From: an uncultured Helcococcus sp.
GTDB lineage: Bacteria > Bacillota > Clostridia > Tissierellales > Peptoniphilaceae
Assembly (NCBI RefSeq): GCF_946998255.1
Contig: NZ_CAMPYN010000005.1
Span: forward strand, 1 to 35,804
Reading direction: 5' to 3'
DNA length: 35,804 bases
This document shows positions 7,686 to 15,665 of this stretch, piece after piece. The notes below the pieces were generated by a model. That model saw nothing but the letters and a program-made list of their open reading frames with translations. It had not been told where the DNA came from and searched no databases. Numbering within the stretch: the stretch's first letter is position 1; every line of letters begins with the position of its first letter. The translations under genes were made by a program, and so were the position numbers.

Positions 7686-8789
7686 TTATATCAATATATT
7701 CTTTTCTGTTTTATTGTCAAAGAAATGTAATTTACTCTCATCTATATATAAGTTGACATCCATTCCCCTGTCAAATTCTGTATCAGTAACTAGTTTAGCT
7801 TGTAATTCATGATCATCATCTATATTTAGGTATAGAAGTTTTTCTGACCCTAGCCTTTCTATAAAACTAACTTTAGCCGATAAAGGAATCTTTGTAGGTC
7901 TTAAATCATCATAAATGTGTTCAGGTCTTATACCGATTATAATCTCCTTATCTAGATAACCTTTTTCTTCTAAGACTTTACCGTGATTTTCATCAATATG
8001 AACTTCTTTACCAAATATTTCAGCAGTGTAAGAATCGCCATTTTTTCTTACTTTACCCTCTATGAAGTTCATTTGTGGAGAACCGATAAATCCTGCAACA
8101 AACATATTTGCTGGGTGGAAATATACATTGTGAGGTGTGTCAGCTTGCTGGATTTCTCCCATTGACATTACTACAATCTTATCACCCATAGTCATAGCTT
8201 CAGTTTGGTCGTGGGTTACATAGATGAAGGTTGTACCTAATCTTTCATGTAATTTTGAAATCTCAGCCCTCATTTGAACCCTTAATTTTGCATCTAAGTT
8301 TGATAGGGGCTCATCCATTAAGAACACTTTTGGATTTCTAACAATTGCCCTTCCTAAGGCTACTCTTTGCCTTTGTCCACCAGACAAGGCTTTTGGTTTT
8401 CTATCTAGATATTGTTCTAAGTCCAATATCCTAGCTGCTTCTTCTACTTTTTTATTTATTTCATCAATTGGTCTTTTTGCTAATCTCAAGGCATATGACA
8501 TATTTTCTCTAACTGTCATTTGAGGATATAAGGCATAGTTTTGGAATACCATAGCTATATCTCTATCTTTAGGTTCAACATCATTGACTAATTTATCATC
8601 AATGTATAACTCACCTTGGCTTATTTCTTCAAGTCCAGCAACCATTCTTAAAGTCGTTGATTTACCGCATCCTGATGGTCCAACAAATACAACAAATTCC
8701 TTATCTTCAATTTCAAGATTAAAGTCTTTTACAGCTGTGACTCCTCCATCATAGACCTTGTAAATGTTTTTTAATTTTAATCCTGCCAT
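7686..8789 (-). CDS. Sugar ABC transporter ATPase, MalK/UgpC/MsmK type
   Basis: A 367-aa ATP-binding subunit of a carbohydrate importer. The Walker A motif G-P-S-G-C-G-K-S-T spans residues 37-45, followed by Q-loop V-F-Q-N-Y-A-L-Y-P, signature L-S-G-G-Q-R-Q-R-V-A and Walker B V-F-L-M-D-E-P-L-S-N-L-D. The C-terminal third carries the TOBE/OB-type regulatory domain typical of MalK (G-I-R-P-E-H). It is the last gene of the operon, three bases after the kinase, and should power the two permeases encoded at 12123-13885. Related ATPases often serve several sugar transporters, so it may not be dedicated to this one. Its presence differs from the bifidobacterial lacto-N-biose cluster, which as I recall lacks an ATPase. 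Confidence 0.95.
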   Translation of the reverse strand: MAGLKLKNIYKVYDGGVTAVKDFNLEIEDKEFVVFVGPSGCGKSTTLRMVAGLEEISQGELYIDDKLVNDVEPKDRDIAMVFQNYALYPQMTVRENMSYALRLAKRPIDEINKKVEEAARILDLEQYLDRKPKALSGGQRQRVALGRAIVRNPKVFLMDEPLSNLDAKLRVQMRAEISKLHERLGTTFIYVTHDQTEAMTMGDKIVVMSMGEIQQADTPHNVYFHPANMFVAGFIGSPQMNFIEGKVRKNGDSYTAEIFGKEVHIDENHGKVLEEKGYLDKEIIIGIRPEHIYDDLRPTKIPLSAKVSFIERLGSEKLLYLNIDDDHELQAKLVTDTEFDRGMDVNLYIDESKLHFFDNKTEKNILI

Positions 8790-8792
8790 AGT

Positions 8793-9758
8793 CTATCCTT
8801 TCAAATTTTCTAAAATTTCATCAGTTATTTCTATTCCTGCATATTTCAAAGCAAGTAAGCAAGCTCCTTGTACGGGTTGGAGAACAGAATCCACCTTTTT
8901 AAATCTAGAATCTTTAGATAAAGCCTCTTCTATAGGATCTGTTAATAACTTTCCTATATTGAAGACTCCTCCAGAATATGAGAAGAATATATCTTCATCT
9001 TCAGCAAAATTCAACTTGTTTATTACAGCTTTTATACTTTCTACAGCCTCCTGGCTAGCTTGGTTGATAATTGATATCGCTTCTTCATCACCCATTTCCG
9101 CAGCCTTTGATAAGAGTCTAGAAAGCTGTGCAATTTCTGTCCTATTATCTTCTAAATCAAGAATAATACTTATAAAGTCTAAATCATTTTCTAATTCGTA
9201 CTCAGATTTTATCAATTCATAAAGGTGTGACTTTGGTGCCCTTCCATCTGATTCTCTTCCAAAAAGTCCAATAGCTTGTCTACCCATCCAATAGGCTGAA
9301 CCTTCATCTCCACAATAAGGACCCCATCCTGAAGATCTTGCTTCTGTTCCTTCAGAGTCAATGCCATAGGCGATTGCTCCTGTACCTAAAACCATATTTA
9401 CACCTGGTCTTGCTGCTTGTGATCCTGCCCAACCAGCTACAGCATCATTTCTAAGGGTGAATTTTCCATCACCCAGAAGTTTTGAAAATATATCACTGAA
9501 TAAAATTTTAACTTCAGGAAATGCTTCAAATCCTGGTAAACCCGCAAATAAATGACCTATATCACTTATTTCTTTACCAGCTCTTTCAAGTAAGGTGTTA
9601 ATCGATTTTTCTATACTATATCTAATATCTTCTTCACTAGTTTGTTTAATATGAACTGTCGGTCCTGATTCTTTTTCTAAAATTTTCCCATTTTCATCAA
9701 TCATTAAATATGCAGTTTTTGTGCCACCTGCGTCTATTCCTATATACACTTTTGACAT
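8793..9758 (-). CDS. BadF/BadG-type sugar kinase, probably N-acetylhexosamine kinase
   Basis: A 321-aa member of the ASKHA fold (BadF/BadG/BcrA/BcrD ATPase family). It opens with Y-I-G-I-D-A-G-G-T-K-T, the phosphate-1 loop, and later shows L-R-N-D-A-V-A-G-W, G-T-G-A-I-A-Y-G and S-G-W-G-P-Y-C-G-D-E-G-S-A. This pattern is typical of N-acetylglucosamine kinases. In this operon it most likely phosphorylates the GlcNAc or GalNAc released by the phosphorylase. Bifidobacteria use an unrelated aminoglycoside-kinase-like enzyme (NahK) for that step, so this would be a substitution. It is preceded by AGGTGG, 8 nt after the 59-aa protein. Glucosamine or another amino sugar remains a possible substrate. 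Confidence 0.85.
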   Translation of the reverse strand: MSKVYIGIDAGGTKTAYLMIDENGKILEKESGPTVHIKQTSEEDIRYSIEKSINTLLERAGKEISDIGHLFAGLPGFEAFPEVKILFSDIFSKLLGDGKFTLRNDAVAGWAGSQAARPGVNMVLGTGAIAYGIDSEGTEARSSGWGPYCGDEGSAYWMGRQAIGLFGRESDGRAPKSHLYELIKSEYELENDLDFISIILDLEDNRTEIAQLSRLLSKAAEMGDEEAISIINQASQEAVESIKAVINKLNFAEDEDIFFSYSGGVFNIGKLLTDPIEEALSKDSRFKKVDSVLQPVQGACLLALKYAGIEITDEILENLKG

Positions 9759-9766
9759 AATACCAC

Positions 9767-9946
9767 CTACTTATGCTTTCTGTTGTATAAGAACAATACT
9801 GTCAATATAAGCACTAGAGATAAAAACTGTATCATTAAACCAGTTTTTGATTCTATGGAATGTCCATAAAATTGTAGATAGACTCCAATAGCAAATATCA
9901 CAAACAATATGAAGTTTTTTACTTTACTCTTTTTATAGTAATCCAT
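9767..9946 (-). CDS. 59-aa two-helix membrane protein inside the phosphorylase operon
   Basis: A short gene between the phosphorylase and the kinase, easily missed. It starts with ATG at 9946 behind GAGGAG, which overlaps the phosphorylase stop region, and ends at TAG 9767. The protein is M-D-Y-Y-K-K-S-K-V-K, then a helix of about 15 residues (N-F-I-L-F-V-I-F-A-I-G-V-Y-L), a G-H-S-I-E-S-K-T-G turn, a second helix (L-M-I-Q-F-L-S-L-V-L-I-L-T-V-L-F-L-Y), and the basic tail N-R-K-H-K. I believe similar tiny proteins accompany this phosphorylase in other Firmicutes (perhaps the family called DUF6903), but I cannot confirm that. Function unknown; it may be a transporter accessory subunit. Confidence 0.8.
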   Translation of the reverse strand: MDYYKKSKVKNFILFVIFAIGVYLQFYGHSIESKTGLMIQFLSLVLILTVLFLYNRKHK

Positions 9947-9948
9947 AT

Positions 9949-12126
9949 CTACTCCTCAATCCATACTAGGTCTGCACCAGCAATTTTAACTTGGTGAGAC
10001 TTTCCATCTCCTCCATATACAGTAGTTTCTATATCATCTAGAGAATTGTTTATTACTGCATATTTACCTAATTTAGGAAATGCTGCTACTTCTATTCTCA
10101 AGTCATCAGCATAGTATTTTTTCAACTCATCTTCCTTATGACTTACATAGTGTATAGCTCTTTTTAACAATCTTGTATTTTGTGTTGAATATGGCAAACC
10201 GCTTATATAGAAAGACCTACCCTTTCCAAAATCATTTGCTGCCATATGAACTGAATGATCAAAGAAACTTAATATTTCTGTATTTTCTGTTGTTGCATAA
10301 ACATTTTGTTTATCATCACCAAAGTCCAAGTCTTCAACTAGGTCTTCAGTTATAAAGTGGTCTTTTACTTCATCAACAAAGTACTTGTTGTTAGATTGTG
10401 AAAAACCTATTTCCTTATCAACACCCATTACATCTGCTAATTGGAAATATCTACCATTTGCTTGGTAGGCACTTGGTTCCCCAACACCGATAAATCCACC
10501 ACCCTCGTATACAAATTTTCTTATATTTGCTACAACTTCTTCATCCATAAAGGCTTTTCCGCCTGAGAATGATGTGTATGCATCACCAGCATTTATAATT
10601 ACGTCAATATCTTTATCAATTCCATTTTTTACATCATCAAAGTCGATAAATACAACATCCATATCCATTCCAGCTAAGGCTTCTGTAATACCCATATAGG
10701 AATATGATAATTTGTACCATTTTCCGTGGGCAACTATCCATGGAGACCATTTTCTTCTATCACCCCAGTGGTTCAAAATAGCCACCTTGGCAGAACTATA
10801 AGCCTTCCCTTGGGAAACTATGTCATGGATGTCTCTAAATTCTTGGGTTACTTTTTCAATATAGTCTATAAATTTTGGGAATTGGTAAGCTAGGGACATA
10901 TATCCACCATAACCAATCCTATCCAAAGGTTCTCTTACTAAGGCTCTTCTTGCTTTTACCCAGTTGTCCTTACCTTCGATAGTTGGATCATTACCTTCAT
11001 AGAAAGTATCTGGGAAGAAGTATGGTAAAAATCTTCCTTCTGTCATAGGTGTATTTATACTTGAAATTAATCTCAAGGTAACACCGTCACCAACAGAACC
11101 TACAACCCCATCCAATCCAATACTTTCAAAGTTTTTAGACCAAGGTTCAACACCTATATAGTGGTCACCCAAGAACATGATAGCCTTTCTACCATGTTTG
11201 TGAACTATATCCACTAGTCTTTTAGCTTTTTTAGCTACAAACTTAGAAGTGAAGTCTATATAATCTAAAAAGGCTTTAGAAGGTACTCTAAAGGTTGAGT
11301 TGTAATAGCCTTCATCAACAATATCTTCTGGTCTTAATTTATATCCATATTCCTTTTCAAATTCTTTAAAAGCCTTTGGTGATACAGAGTTTGTATAACC
11401 ATACCAGTCTACATGCTTTTCTAAACCATGTTTGTTAAATACTAAAGAGAATTGGTAGAAGAATGTTGTAAACCTAATTACATCTGTCTTAGGATTTTTT
11501 TCTAAGAATTCATCTAAAAATTCTTCCAAATATTCACTGGTTGCATCATACCTTACATCTATTGGAATAGCATGAGGAACTGTATCTGGCCAATCATTTG
11601 TAATAAAATTGTACATATGAACTGGATCCCATATACAGTAGGCTAAAAACGAAACGGTATATTCATGGAATGGGATTGTTTTTACAGTTACTATATCTTT
11701 TTCTTTGTCAACTTCCCAGTCTGCAGGATCTACTACCTGTCCTGTAGTCCTATCTATAACTTCCCACCATTCTTTAGGATCATGGTCATAGTCAGCCTTG
11801 ATTTGCTGGTCGAAATATTCTTTGGCAAAGTCAATTTCTGTTTCTTCACTTGTTGCTGTTACAAATTCACTCATGAGATAAAATCTTGTGATTTCTTCTT
11901 TATGGTCATTAGCAAAGTCATTGTAACCACGAGCTGTTAAGTATTTTGCATAAACTGATATTCCTTCAAGGTCTTTTAGGTCATCAGGAAGTTTTGTACC
12001 ATCAGAATCCCTTAAAACATCAGCTCCCAACCTATCAATTAATTCAATTGTTTCATCATAGAAGTTTTCTTCACTTGGTAAAGTTACCCTACCATGAGTT
12101 CTAGATTTCTTATAGTCTTTTCTCAT
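9949..12126 (-). CDS. lnpA: GH112 1,3-beta-galactosyl-N-acetylhexosamine phosphorylase (GNB/LNB phosphorylase)
   Basis: A 725-aa cytoplasmic enzyme with no signal peptide, matching the usual length of family GH112 (about 715-750 aa). It splits galacto-N-biose or lacto-N-biose I with phosphate into galactose-1-phosphate and GalNAc or GlcNAc. It begins with the typical G-R-V-T-L-P-S-E. The segment F-L-G-D-H-Y-I-G-V-E-P-W contains Asp321, the position I expect for the catalytic general acid known in the bifidobacterial enzyme. The C-terminal half contains the gatase-like and beta domains of the family. Its ATG overlaps the permease stop (ATGA). I cannot tell from sequence whether GNB, LNB or D-galactosyl-L-rhamnose is preferred. 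Operon context with a HexNAc-type kinase favours a HexNAc disaccharide. Confidence 0.92.
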   Translation of the reverse strand: MRKDYKKSRTHGRVTLPSEENFYDETIELIDRLGADVLRDSDGTKLPDDLKDLEGISVYAKYLTARGYNDFANDHKEEITRFYLMSEFVTATSEETEIDFAKEYFDQQIKADYDHDPKEWWEVIDRTTGQVVDPADWEVDKEKDIVTVKTIPFHEYTVSFLAYCIWDPVHMYNFITNDWPDTVPHAIPIDVRYDATSEYLEEFLDEFLEKNPKTDVIRFTTFFYQFSLVFNKHGLEKHVDWYGYTNSVSPKAFKEFEKEYGYKLRPEDIVDEGYYNSTFRVPSKAFLDYIDFTSKFVAKKAKRLVDIVHKHGRKAIMFLGDHYIGVEPWSKNFESIGLDGVVGSVGDGVTLRLISSINTPMTEGRFLPYFFPDTFYEGNDPTIEGKDNWVKARRALVREPLDRIGYGGYMSLAYQFPKFIDYIEKVTQEFRDIHDIVSQGKAYSSAKVAILNHWGDRRKWSPWIVAHGKWYKLSYSYMGITEALAGMDMDVVFIDFDDVKNGIDKDIDVIINAGDAYTSFSGGKAFMDEEVVANIRKFVYEGGGFIGVGEPSAYQANGRYFQLADVMGVDKEIGFSQSNNKYFVDEVKDHFITEDLVEDLDFGDDKQNVYATTENTEILSFFDHSVHMAANDFGKGRSFYISGLPYSTQNTRLLKRAIHYVSHKEDELKKYYADDLRIEVAAFPKLGKYAVINNSLDDIETTVYGGDGKSHQVKIAGADLVWIEE

Positions 12127-12980
12127 CCTTTATCTCCTCCTACCATCATACCTTCTGTTAATTGTTTTTGAACTGAAATATATAAAATTAAAGTCGGAAC
12201 CATAACCAATACTAAACCAGCATAAAGTCTACCATATTGGGCAGCACCTCTAGATGCTTGTTGTAGGTTGATTAAACCAACCGGTAAGGTTCTTTTTGCA
12301 TCATCTGGTAATATTGTTAAAGCTAAAATATATTCATTCCAGAAAGATAAAAAGTTAAATAAAATAACTGTTATCACAGCTGGTTTTGCCATAGGTAAAA
12401 TTATATCTACTAAGGTCTTGAAATAACCAGCACCATCTATTCTTGCTGCTTCTTCATAAGATTTAGATATTGATTGGAAGAAGTTTGATAATAGATAAAC
12501 TGTAAATGGTACTGCTGATGCTGCATAAATGAAACATAGTATAAGCCTATTATTTAGGAAGAATGTTACTTCAAATTTTTGGTTCAAATCTAATAGCATC
12601 ATAAATATTGGAACTACAATATATGAGAGGTTTATAAACAAACCAGCTTTCATAATTCCTCTTAATACACTTCTGCCTTTAAATTCTATTCTGGATAATA
12701 CATAAGCACATGGGATTGCAATTATAAGTAATATTGCTAAAGACCCTGCTGTAACGATTACAGAATTTAAGAAATAGGTCCCCATATTAGCACCTACCCA
12801 GGCATTTTTAAAGTTTTCCCAGTAGAAACCTAGGGGTAACTGCCATGGATTTTGATAGAATTCTTTGTTTTCTTTTAGAGAAGCCATAAATACCCAAATT
12901 AAAGGAATAAGTATAGAGAGGGCAAATATAGCCATTACAAGATATACAAATATCTTATATAAATTAACTTTTTTCTTCAT
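12123..12980 (-). CDS. Sugar ABC transporter permease, MalG/UgpE type
   Basis: A 285-aa inner-membrane permease with about six hydrophobic segments, the first at residues 8-32. It carries the conserved EAA loop that docks on the ATPase (Y-E-E-A-A-R-I-D-G-A followed by I-I-L-P-M-A-K-P). This pattern and length identify the second (MalG-like) permease of CUT1 carbohydrate importers. It lies 8 nt after the first permease and overlaps the phosphorylase start by four bases. It presumably transports Gal-beta-1,3-HexNAc disaccharides with its partner; the substrate is inferred only from the operon. Confidence 0.94.
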   Translation of the reverse strand: MKKKVNLYKIFVYLVMAIFALSILIPLIWVFMASLKENKEFYQNPWQLPLGFYWENFKNAWVGANMGTYFLNSVIVTAGSLAILLIIAIPCAYVLSRIEFKGRSVLRGIMKAGLFINLSYIVVPIFMMLLDLNQKFEVTFFLNNRLILCFIYAASAVPFTVYLLSNFFQSISKSYEEAARIDGAGYFKTLVDIILPMAKPAVITVILFNFLSFWNEYILALTILPDDAKRTLPVGLINLQQASRGAAQYGRLYAGLVLVMVPTLILYISVQKQLTEGMMVGGDKG

Positions 12981-12988
12981 TTCCCCTC

Positions 12989-13885
12989 CTAAAATTGTAC
13001 TGAATCTCTATTTGTTATTCTTGATATGATAGCTGACAATATAAATGAGAATAAGAATACTACTACACCTATAGCTAAGCCGTAACCAAATGATAGATTT
13101 GAGTAAGCCTGATCATATTGGTAATTTAACAAGGTTGTAGAAGCACCATCAGGTCCTCCTCCTGTCAAAGCTTTGATAATCTGGAAGGCTATATTTATGT
13201 TAGATATAACATAGAATGTTAAAGTAGTTCTTACTGTTTCCCATGATAAAGGTAAGGTTATATCAAAAAATTGTTTAAACTTGCTTGCCCCATCTATTTC
13301 AGCCGCTTCATATAAATGATTTGGTATTTGAGACATGGTTGACATATACATAACCATATAATATCCAACAGCTTGCCATACCATGGCAGCAACTATGGAA
13401 TAATTAACTATTTTCCTATCACCTAAAAATGGTATATTTGTCCATGTTTCAGGATTAAATAATTTTCCTAAGCCATTGATTAAACCGTTATCCATCCCAT
13501 AAATAGCTGCAAATATCGCTGCAACTACGGCAATAGATAAAATGTTTGGAACGTAAAATATAATCCTAAGGAAATTTTTTCCCTTTAAATCTTCTCTAGT
13601 TAAAATAGCTGCAAATATAATTGCTAAAAACATTGTAATCACTGTTACTATAACCATTAAGAATATTGTATTTTGAAAAGCTTTTATAAACTTAGGATCA
13701 TCCATTAGTATTTTAAAATTATTTAATCCTACAAATTCACCATTTCCAATCGTATATGCAGTTTTCTTATATAAAGAGGATTTGAAAACTGTAAAAGTTG
13801 GATACAAAATAAATACGATGTATAAAAGGAAGGCAGGTATTAAACTTAAATTTATAAAAGTTAATTTACTTTTAGAGTTTTTCAT
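12989..13885 (-). CDS. Sugar ABC transporter permease, MalF/UgpA type
   Basis: A 298-aa permease and the first of the pair, with an N-terminal membrane helix near residues 10-32 followed by five more. The EAA loop reads L-Y-E-A-A-E-I-D-G-A then F-D-I-T-L-P-L. The segment A-L-T-G-G-G-P-D-G-A-S-T-T is typical of the periplasmic side near the last helices in MalF/UgpA proteins. The start M-K-N-S-K-S has a weak A/G-rich ribosome binding site upstream (AAGATGGTGG), which is poorer than that of its neighbours. A strong hairpin separates it from the binding-protein gene and probably lowers its expression relative to that gene. Confidence 0.94.
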   Translation of the reverse strand: MKNSKSKLTFINLSLIPAFLLYIVFILYPTFTVFKSSLYKKTAYTIGNGEFVGLNNFKILMDDPKFIKAFQNTIFLMVIVTVITMFLAIIFAAILTREDLKGKNFLRIIFYVPNILSIAVVAAIFAAIYGMDNGLINGLGKLFNPETWTNIPFLGDRKIVNYSIVAAMVWQAVGYYMVMYMSTMSQIPNHLYEAAEIDGASKFKQFFDITLPLSWETVRTTLTFYVISNINIAFQIIKALTGGGPDGASTTLLNYQYDQAYSNLSFGYGLAIGVVVFLFSFILSAIISRITNRDSVQF

Positions 13886-13921
13886 AAAACCACCATCTTT
13901 CTAATCTTGCTTATAATTGAA

Positions 13922-13949
13922 ATAGGCAGCGGATCTATCCGCCGCCTAT
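13922..13949 (-). promoter_or_regulatory. Stable hairpin between binding-protein and permease genes
   Basis: Two arms, ATAGGC plus GCGGAT and ATCCGC plus GCCTAT, pair with a 2-nt loop and a single A/C mismatch. The stem is unusually GC-rich for this DNA and sits just after the binding-protein stop. There is no strong T-run behind it on the minus strand, so it is more likely an mRNA-end stabiliser or partial terminator than a full stop. Such hairpins commonly raise binding protein over permease. Confidence 0.65.
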
Positions 13950-13960
13950 CATAATTTATC

Positions 13961-15346
13961 TTATTGAGCAGCCTTTGCTTCTTCTATTGCTTTCACTGCT
14001 TTAACAACATCTGCTTGCCATTCTTCAACTGTTTTGTCTCCGTTAGCTACTGAGTTGATTGTTTCATATAGGGCATCTGTTACTGATACACCTTCAACTG
14101 CTGGAGCTTGAGCAAAACCACCAGAAACTATCTTAACATCATCGCTACTTAAAATATCGTAGAATGATTTTGTAAGTGGGTCTTTGATTAATTCGATAGC
14201 CTTAGCTGTAGGTATTACAGCACCACCGTTGTTTTGGAATGCTTCTGCAGCAACATCTGAGTATAAGAATGCTATGAATGCTTTAGCTAATTCAGGTTCT
14301 TTTGTTTTGGCTGATACCCAAACTTGTTCGTTGAATGAGTAAACATATCTGTCAGCACCTTCTTTGTATGCAGGAACTGGTAATAGACCCCATTCGAATC
14401 CTTCAGCTACACCTTCAGCTTCTTTCATTTCGTTTACTACCCATGTACCATTTGGCATAAATAATGATTCATTTTTCATTACTTGTAATTGGTTTTGTGT
14501 AAAACTTTCACCGTTAGCTTGAGCTACTGTGTTTTTGTTTACATGTTTTAATATTTTTCCTAAAGCTTTAAAAACTGGTGTTGCTTCTGTTTCCCATGCT
14601 TTTGAATCATAGTTCATTAATTTTGTATATAAATCTTGTCCGCCAACTTGGCTAATCAATGCAGGTATCACTGAGTCGTGGTATCCAGCTACTGGATATG
14701 TATAGACTGCTGCACCTTCTTGTTTACCTTCTAAAGCAACTAATTCATCAATTGTCTTTGGTAATTCTAATTTTCCTTCTCCAAATAAGTTAGCATTATG
14801 GAAGAAACCATTTGGAGCTAGATGTATAGGAGCTAAGTAAACTTTATCATCACCATAAGGATTTGTTGTTGATCCACCTAATGAACCATCAAGTAATTTT
14901 TCTTTAGGTGTTTGGTCTTCTCCTAAAATCTTTGCATCAAAAGCGTCTGTGATTTCTAAAACTTGTTTTTCAGCTAATTGAGCTTCAGTAAGTCCAGCTT
15001 CTCTACTTAAAGAAATGTAGTTAACATCTGGCGCTTGACCTGATAAGAATTTTGATCTTACTTCATCTTCAATTTGTTGAGAGAATGTTGCTTCAACTTT
15101 AGCACCGGATAATTCTTCAAACTTTTTGATTACTTCATTCCATCCGTCGGTTCCGTAACCACCTTCTAAACCTGCAAATGTAAGAGTTTTCCCTTCAAAT
15201 GGAAGGCCTTCACTTACTTCTTTGCCTGTTTCTTTTCCTGTTTCTTTTCCTGTTTCTTTTCCTGTTTCCTTATTAGTATTAGAACATGCCACAAGTGATA
15301 GTACTAACACTAACGCTAATAATAAAGAAATTATTTTCTTTGCCAT
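13961..15346 (-). CDS. Sugar-binding lipoprotein of the ABC importer
   Basis: A 461-aa extracellular solute-binding protein (family 1, CUT1 type). The signal peptide ends in the lipobox L-V-A-C with lipidated Cys21. The linker contains four tandem E-T-G-K units. The mature part has the features of sugar-binding proteins, including the motif P-V-P-A-Y-K-E-G and a C-terminal F-I-A-F-L-Y-S-D-V-A-A-E-A-F-Q. It is the first gene of the operon, behind AGGAGG. It corresponds in position to the lacto-N-biose/galacto-N-biose binding protein of the bifidobacterial cluster, but the sugar specificity is inferred. Codon choice is A/T-rich and like its neighbours. Confidence 0.94.
   Translation of the reverse strand: MAKKIISLLLALVLVLSLVACSNTNKETGKETGKETGKETGKEVSEGLPFEGKTLTFAGLEGGYGTDGWNEVIKKFEELSGAKVEATFSQQIEDEVRSKFLSGQAPDVNYISLSREAGLTEAQLAEKQVLEITDAFDAKILGEDQTPKEKLLDGSLGGSTTNPYGDDKVYLAPIHLAPNGFFHNANLFGEGKLELPKTIDELVALEGKQEGAAVYTYPVAGYHDSVIPALISQVGGQDLYTKLMNYDSKAWETEATPVFKALGKILKHVNKNTVAQANGESFTQNQLQVMKNESLFMPNGTWVVNEMKEAEGVAEGFEWGLLPVPAYKEGADRYVYSFNEQVWVSAKTKEPELAKAFIAFLYSDVAAEAFQNNGGAVIPTAKAIELIKDPLTKSFYDILSSDDVKIVSGGFAQAPAVEGVSVTDALYETINSVANGDKTVEEWQADVVKAVKAIEEAKAAQ
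15221..15268. repeat. Four tandem 12-bp units in the lipoprotein linker
   Basis: Four in-frame copies of a 12-bp unit, GAAACAGGAAAA on the coding strand, encode E-T-G-K four times directly after the lipidated cysteine region. Three copies are identical and the last differs by one base (GGC for GGA). Copy-number change by slippage would lengthen or shorten the surface tether by four residues without frameshift. Confidence 0.92.
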
Positions 15347-15375
15347 ATTTTCCTCCTAATTAATTTCTTAATTAT

Positions 15376-15404
15376 AGTATAAAGATTATGAAAACATTTG
15401 TCTA
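15376..15404 (-). promoter_or_regulatory. Promoter of the sugar operon
   Basis: On the minus strand TAGACA (15399-15404) is followed after 17 nt by TATACT (15376-15381), about 30 nt upstream of the binding-protein start. It fits a sigma-A promoter of moderate strength and is overlapped by cre-like elements, as expected for a catabolite-controlled sugar operon. Confidence 0.6.
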
Positions 15405-15422
15405 ATAGCGAAAACGATTTTT
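15389..15422. promoter_or_regulatory. Two cre/LacI-like operator candidates
   Basis: TGAAAACATTTGTC (15389-15402) overlaps the -35 box, and GCGAAAACGATTTTT (15408-15422) lies just upstream. Both contain the GAAAAC half common to CcpA cre sites, and the second has the central CG. Neither is a full match to the consensus. They could instead bind a local LacI-type repressor, none of which is encoded here. Confidence 0.4.
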
Positions 15423-15528
15423 TATTATAGATTTGCTTATAAAAATAGAATATATACATAAAACAATGGTAATTACCTATTTATTAGAGCTTGGTGTTTT
15501 ATTACATTTTTGTAAAAATTTTAGCTAT

Positions 15529-15557
15529 TTGACTTATCTTTTCTAATCTAATATAAT
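15529..15557 (+). promoter_or_regulatory. Promoter of tRNA-Ser and SRP RNA
   Basis: TTGACT (15529-15534), 17-nt spacer, TATAAT (15552-15557). It lies 14 nt upstream of the mature tRNA 5' end and is the only evident promoter for both RNAs. Confidence 0.8.
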
Positions 15558-15571
15558 TATCTAGTGACTAT

Positions 15572-15665
15572 GGAGAGTTGTCCGAGTGGCTGATGGTGCA
15601 TGATTGGAAATCATGTGTACGGTGCTTTAGCCGTACCGAGGGTTCAAATCCCTCACTCTCCGCCA
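15572..15665 (+). tRNA. tRNA-Ser, anticodon GGA
   Basis: The acceptor stem GGAGAGT pairs with ACTCTCC, followed by discriminator G and an encoded CCA (15663-15665). The anticodon arm shows ATGATT-GGA-AATCAT, giving anticodon GGA for UCC/UCU codons. A long variable arm (GTACGG...CCGTAC) follows, as required for class II serine tRNAs, and then the T-arm GGGTTCAAATCCC. The SRP RNA begins immediately after the CCA. Confidence 0.96.

Noticed and set aside
15221..15268. CRISPR-like short repeats
   Set aside because: The 12-bp units are contiguous without spacers, in frame, and encode a lipoprotein linker.
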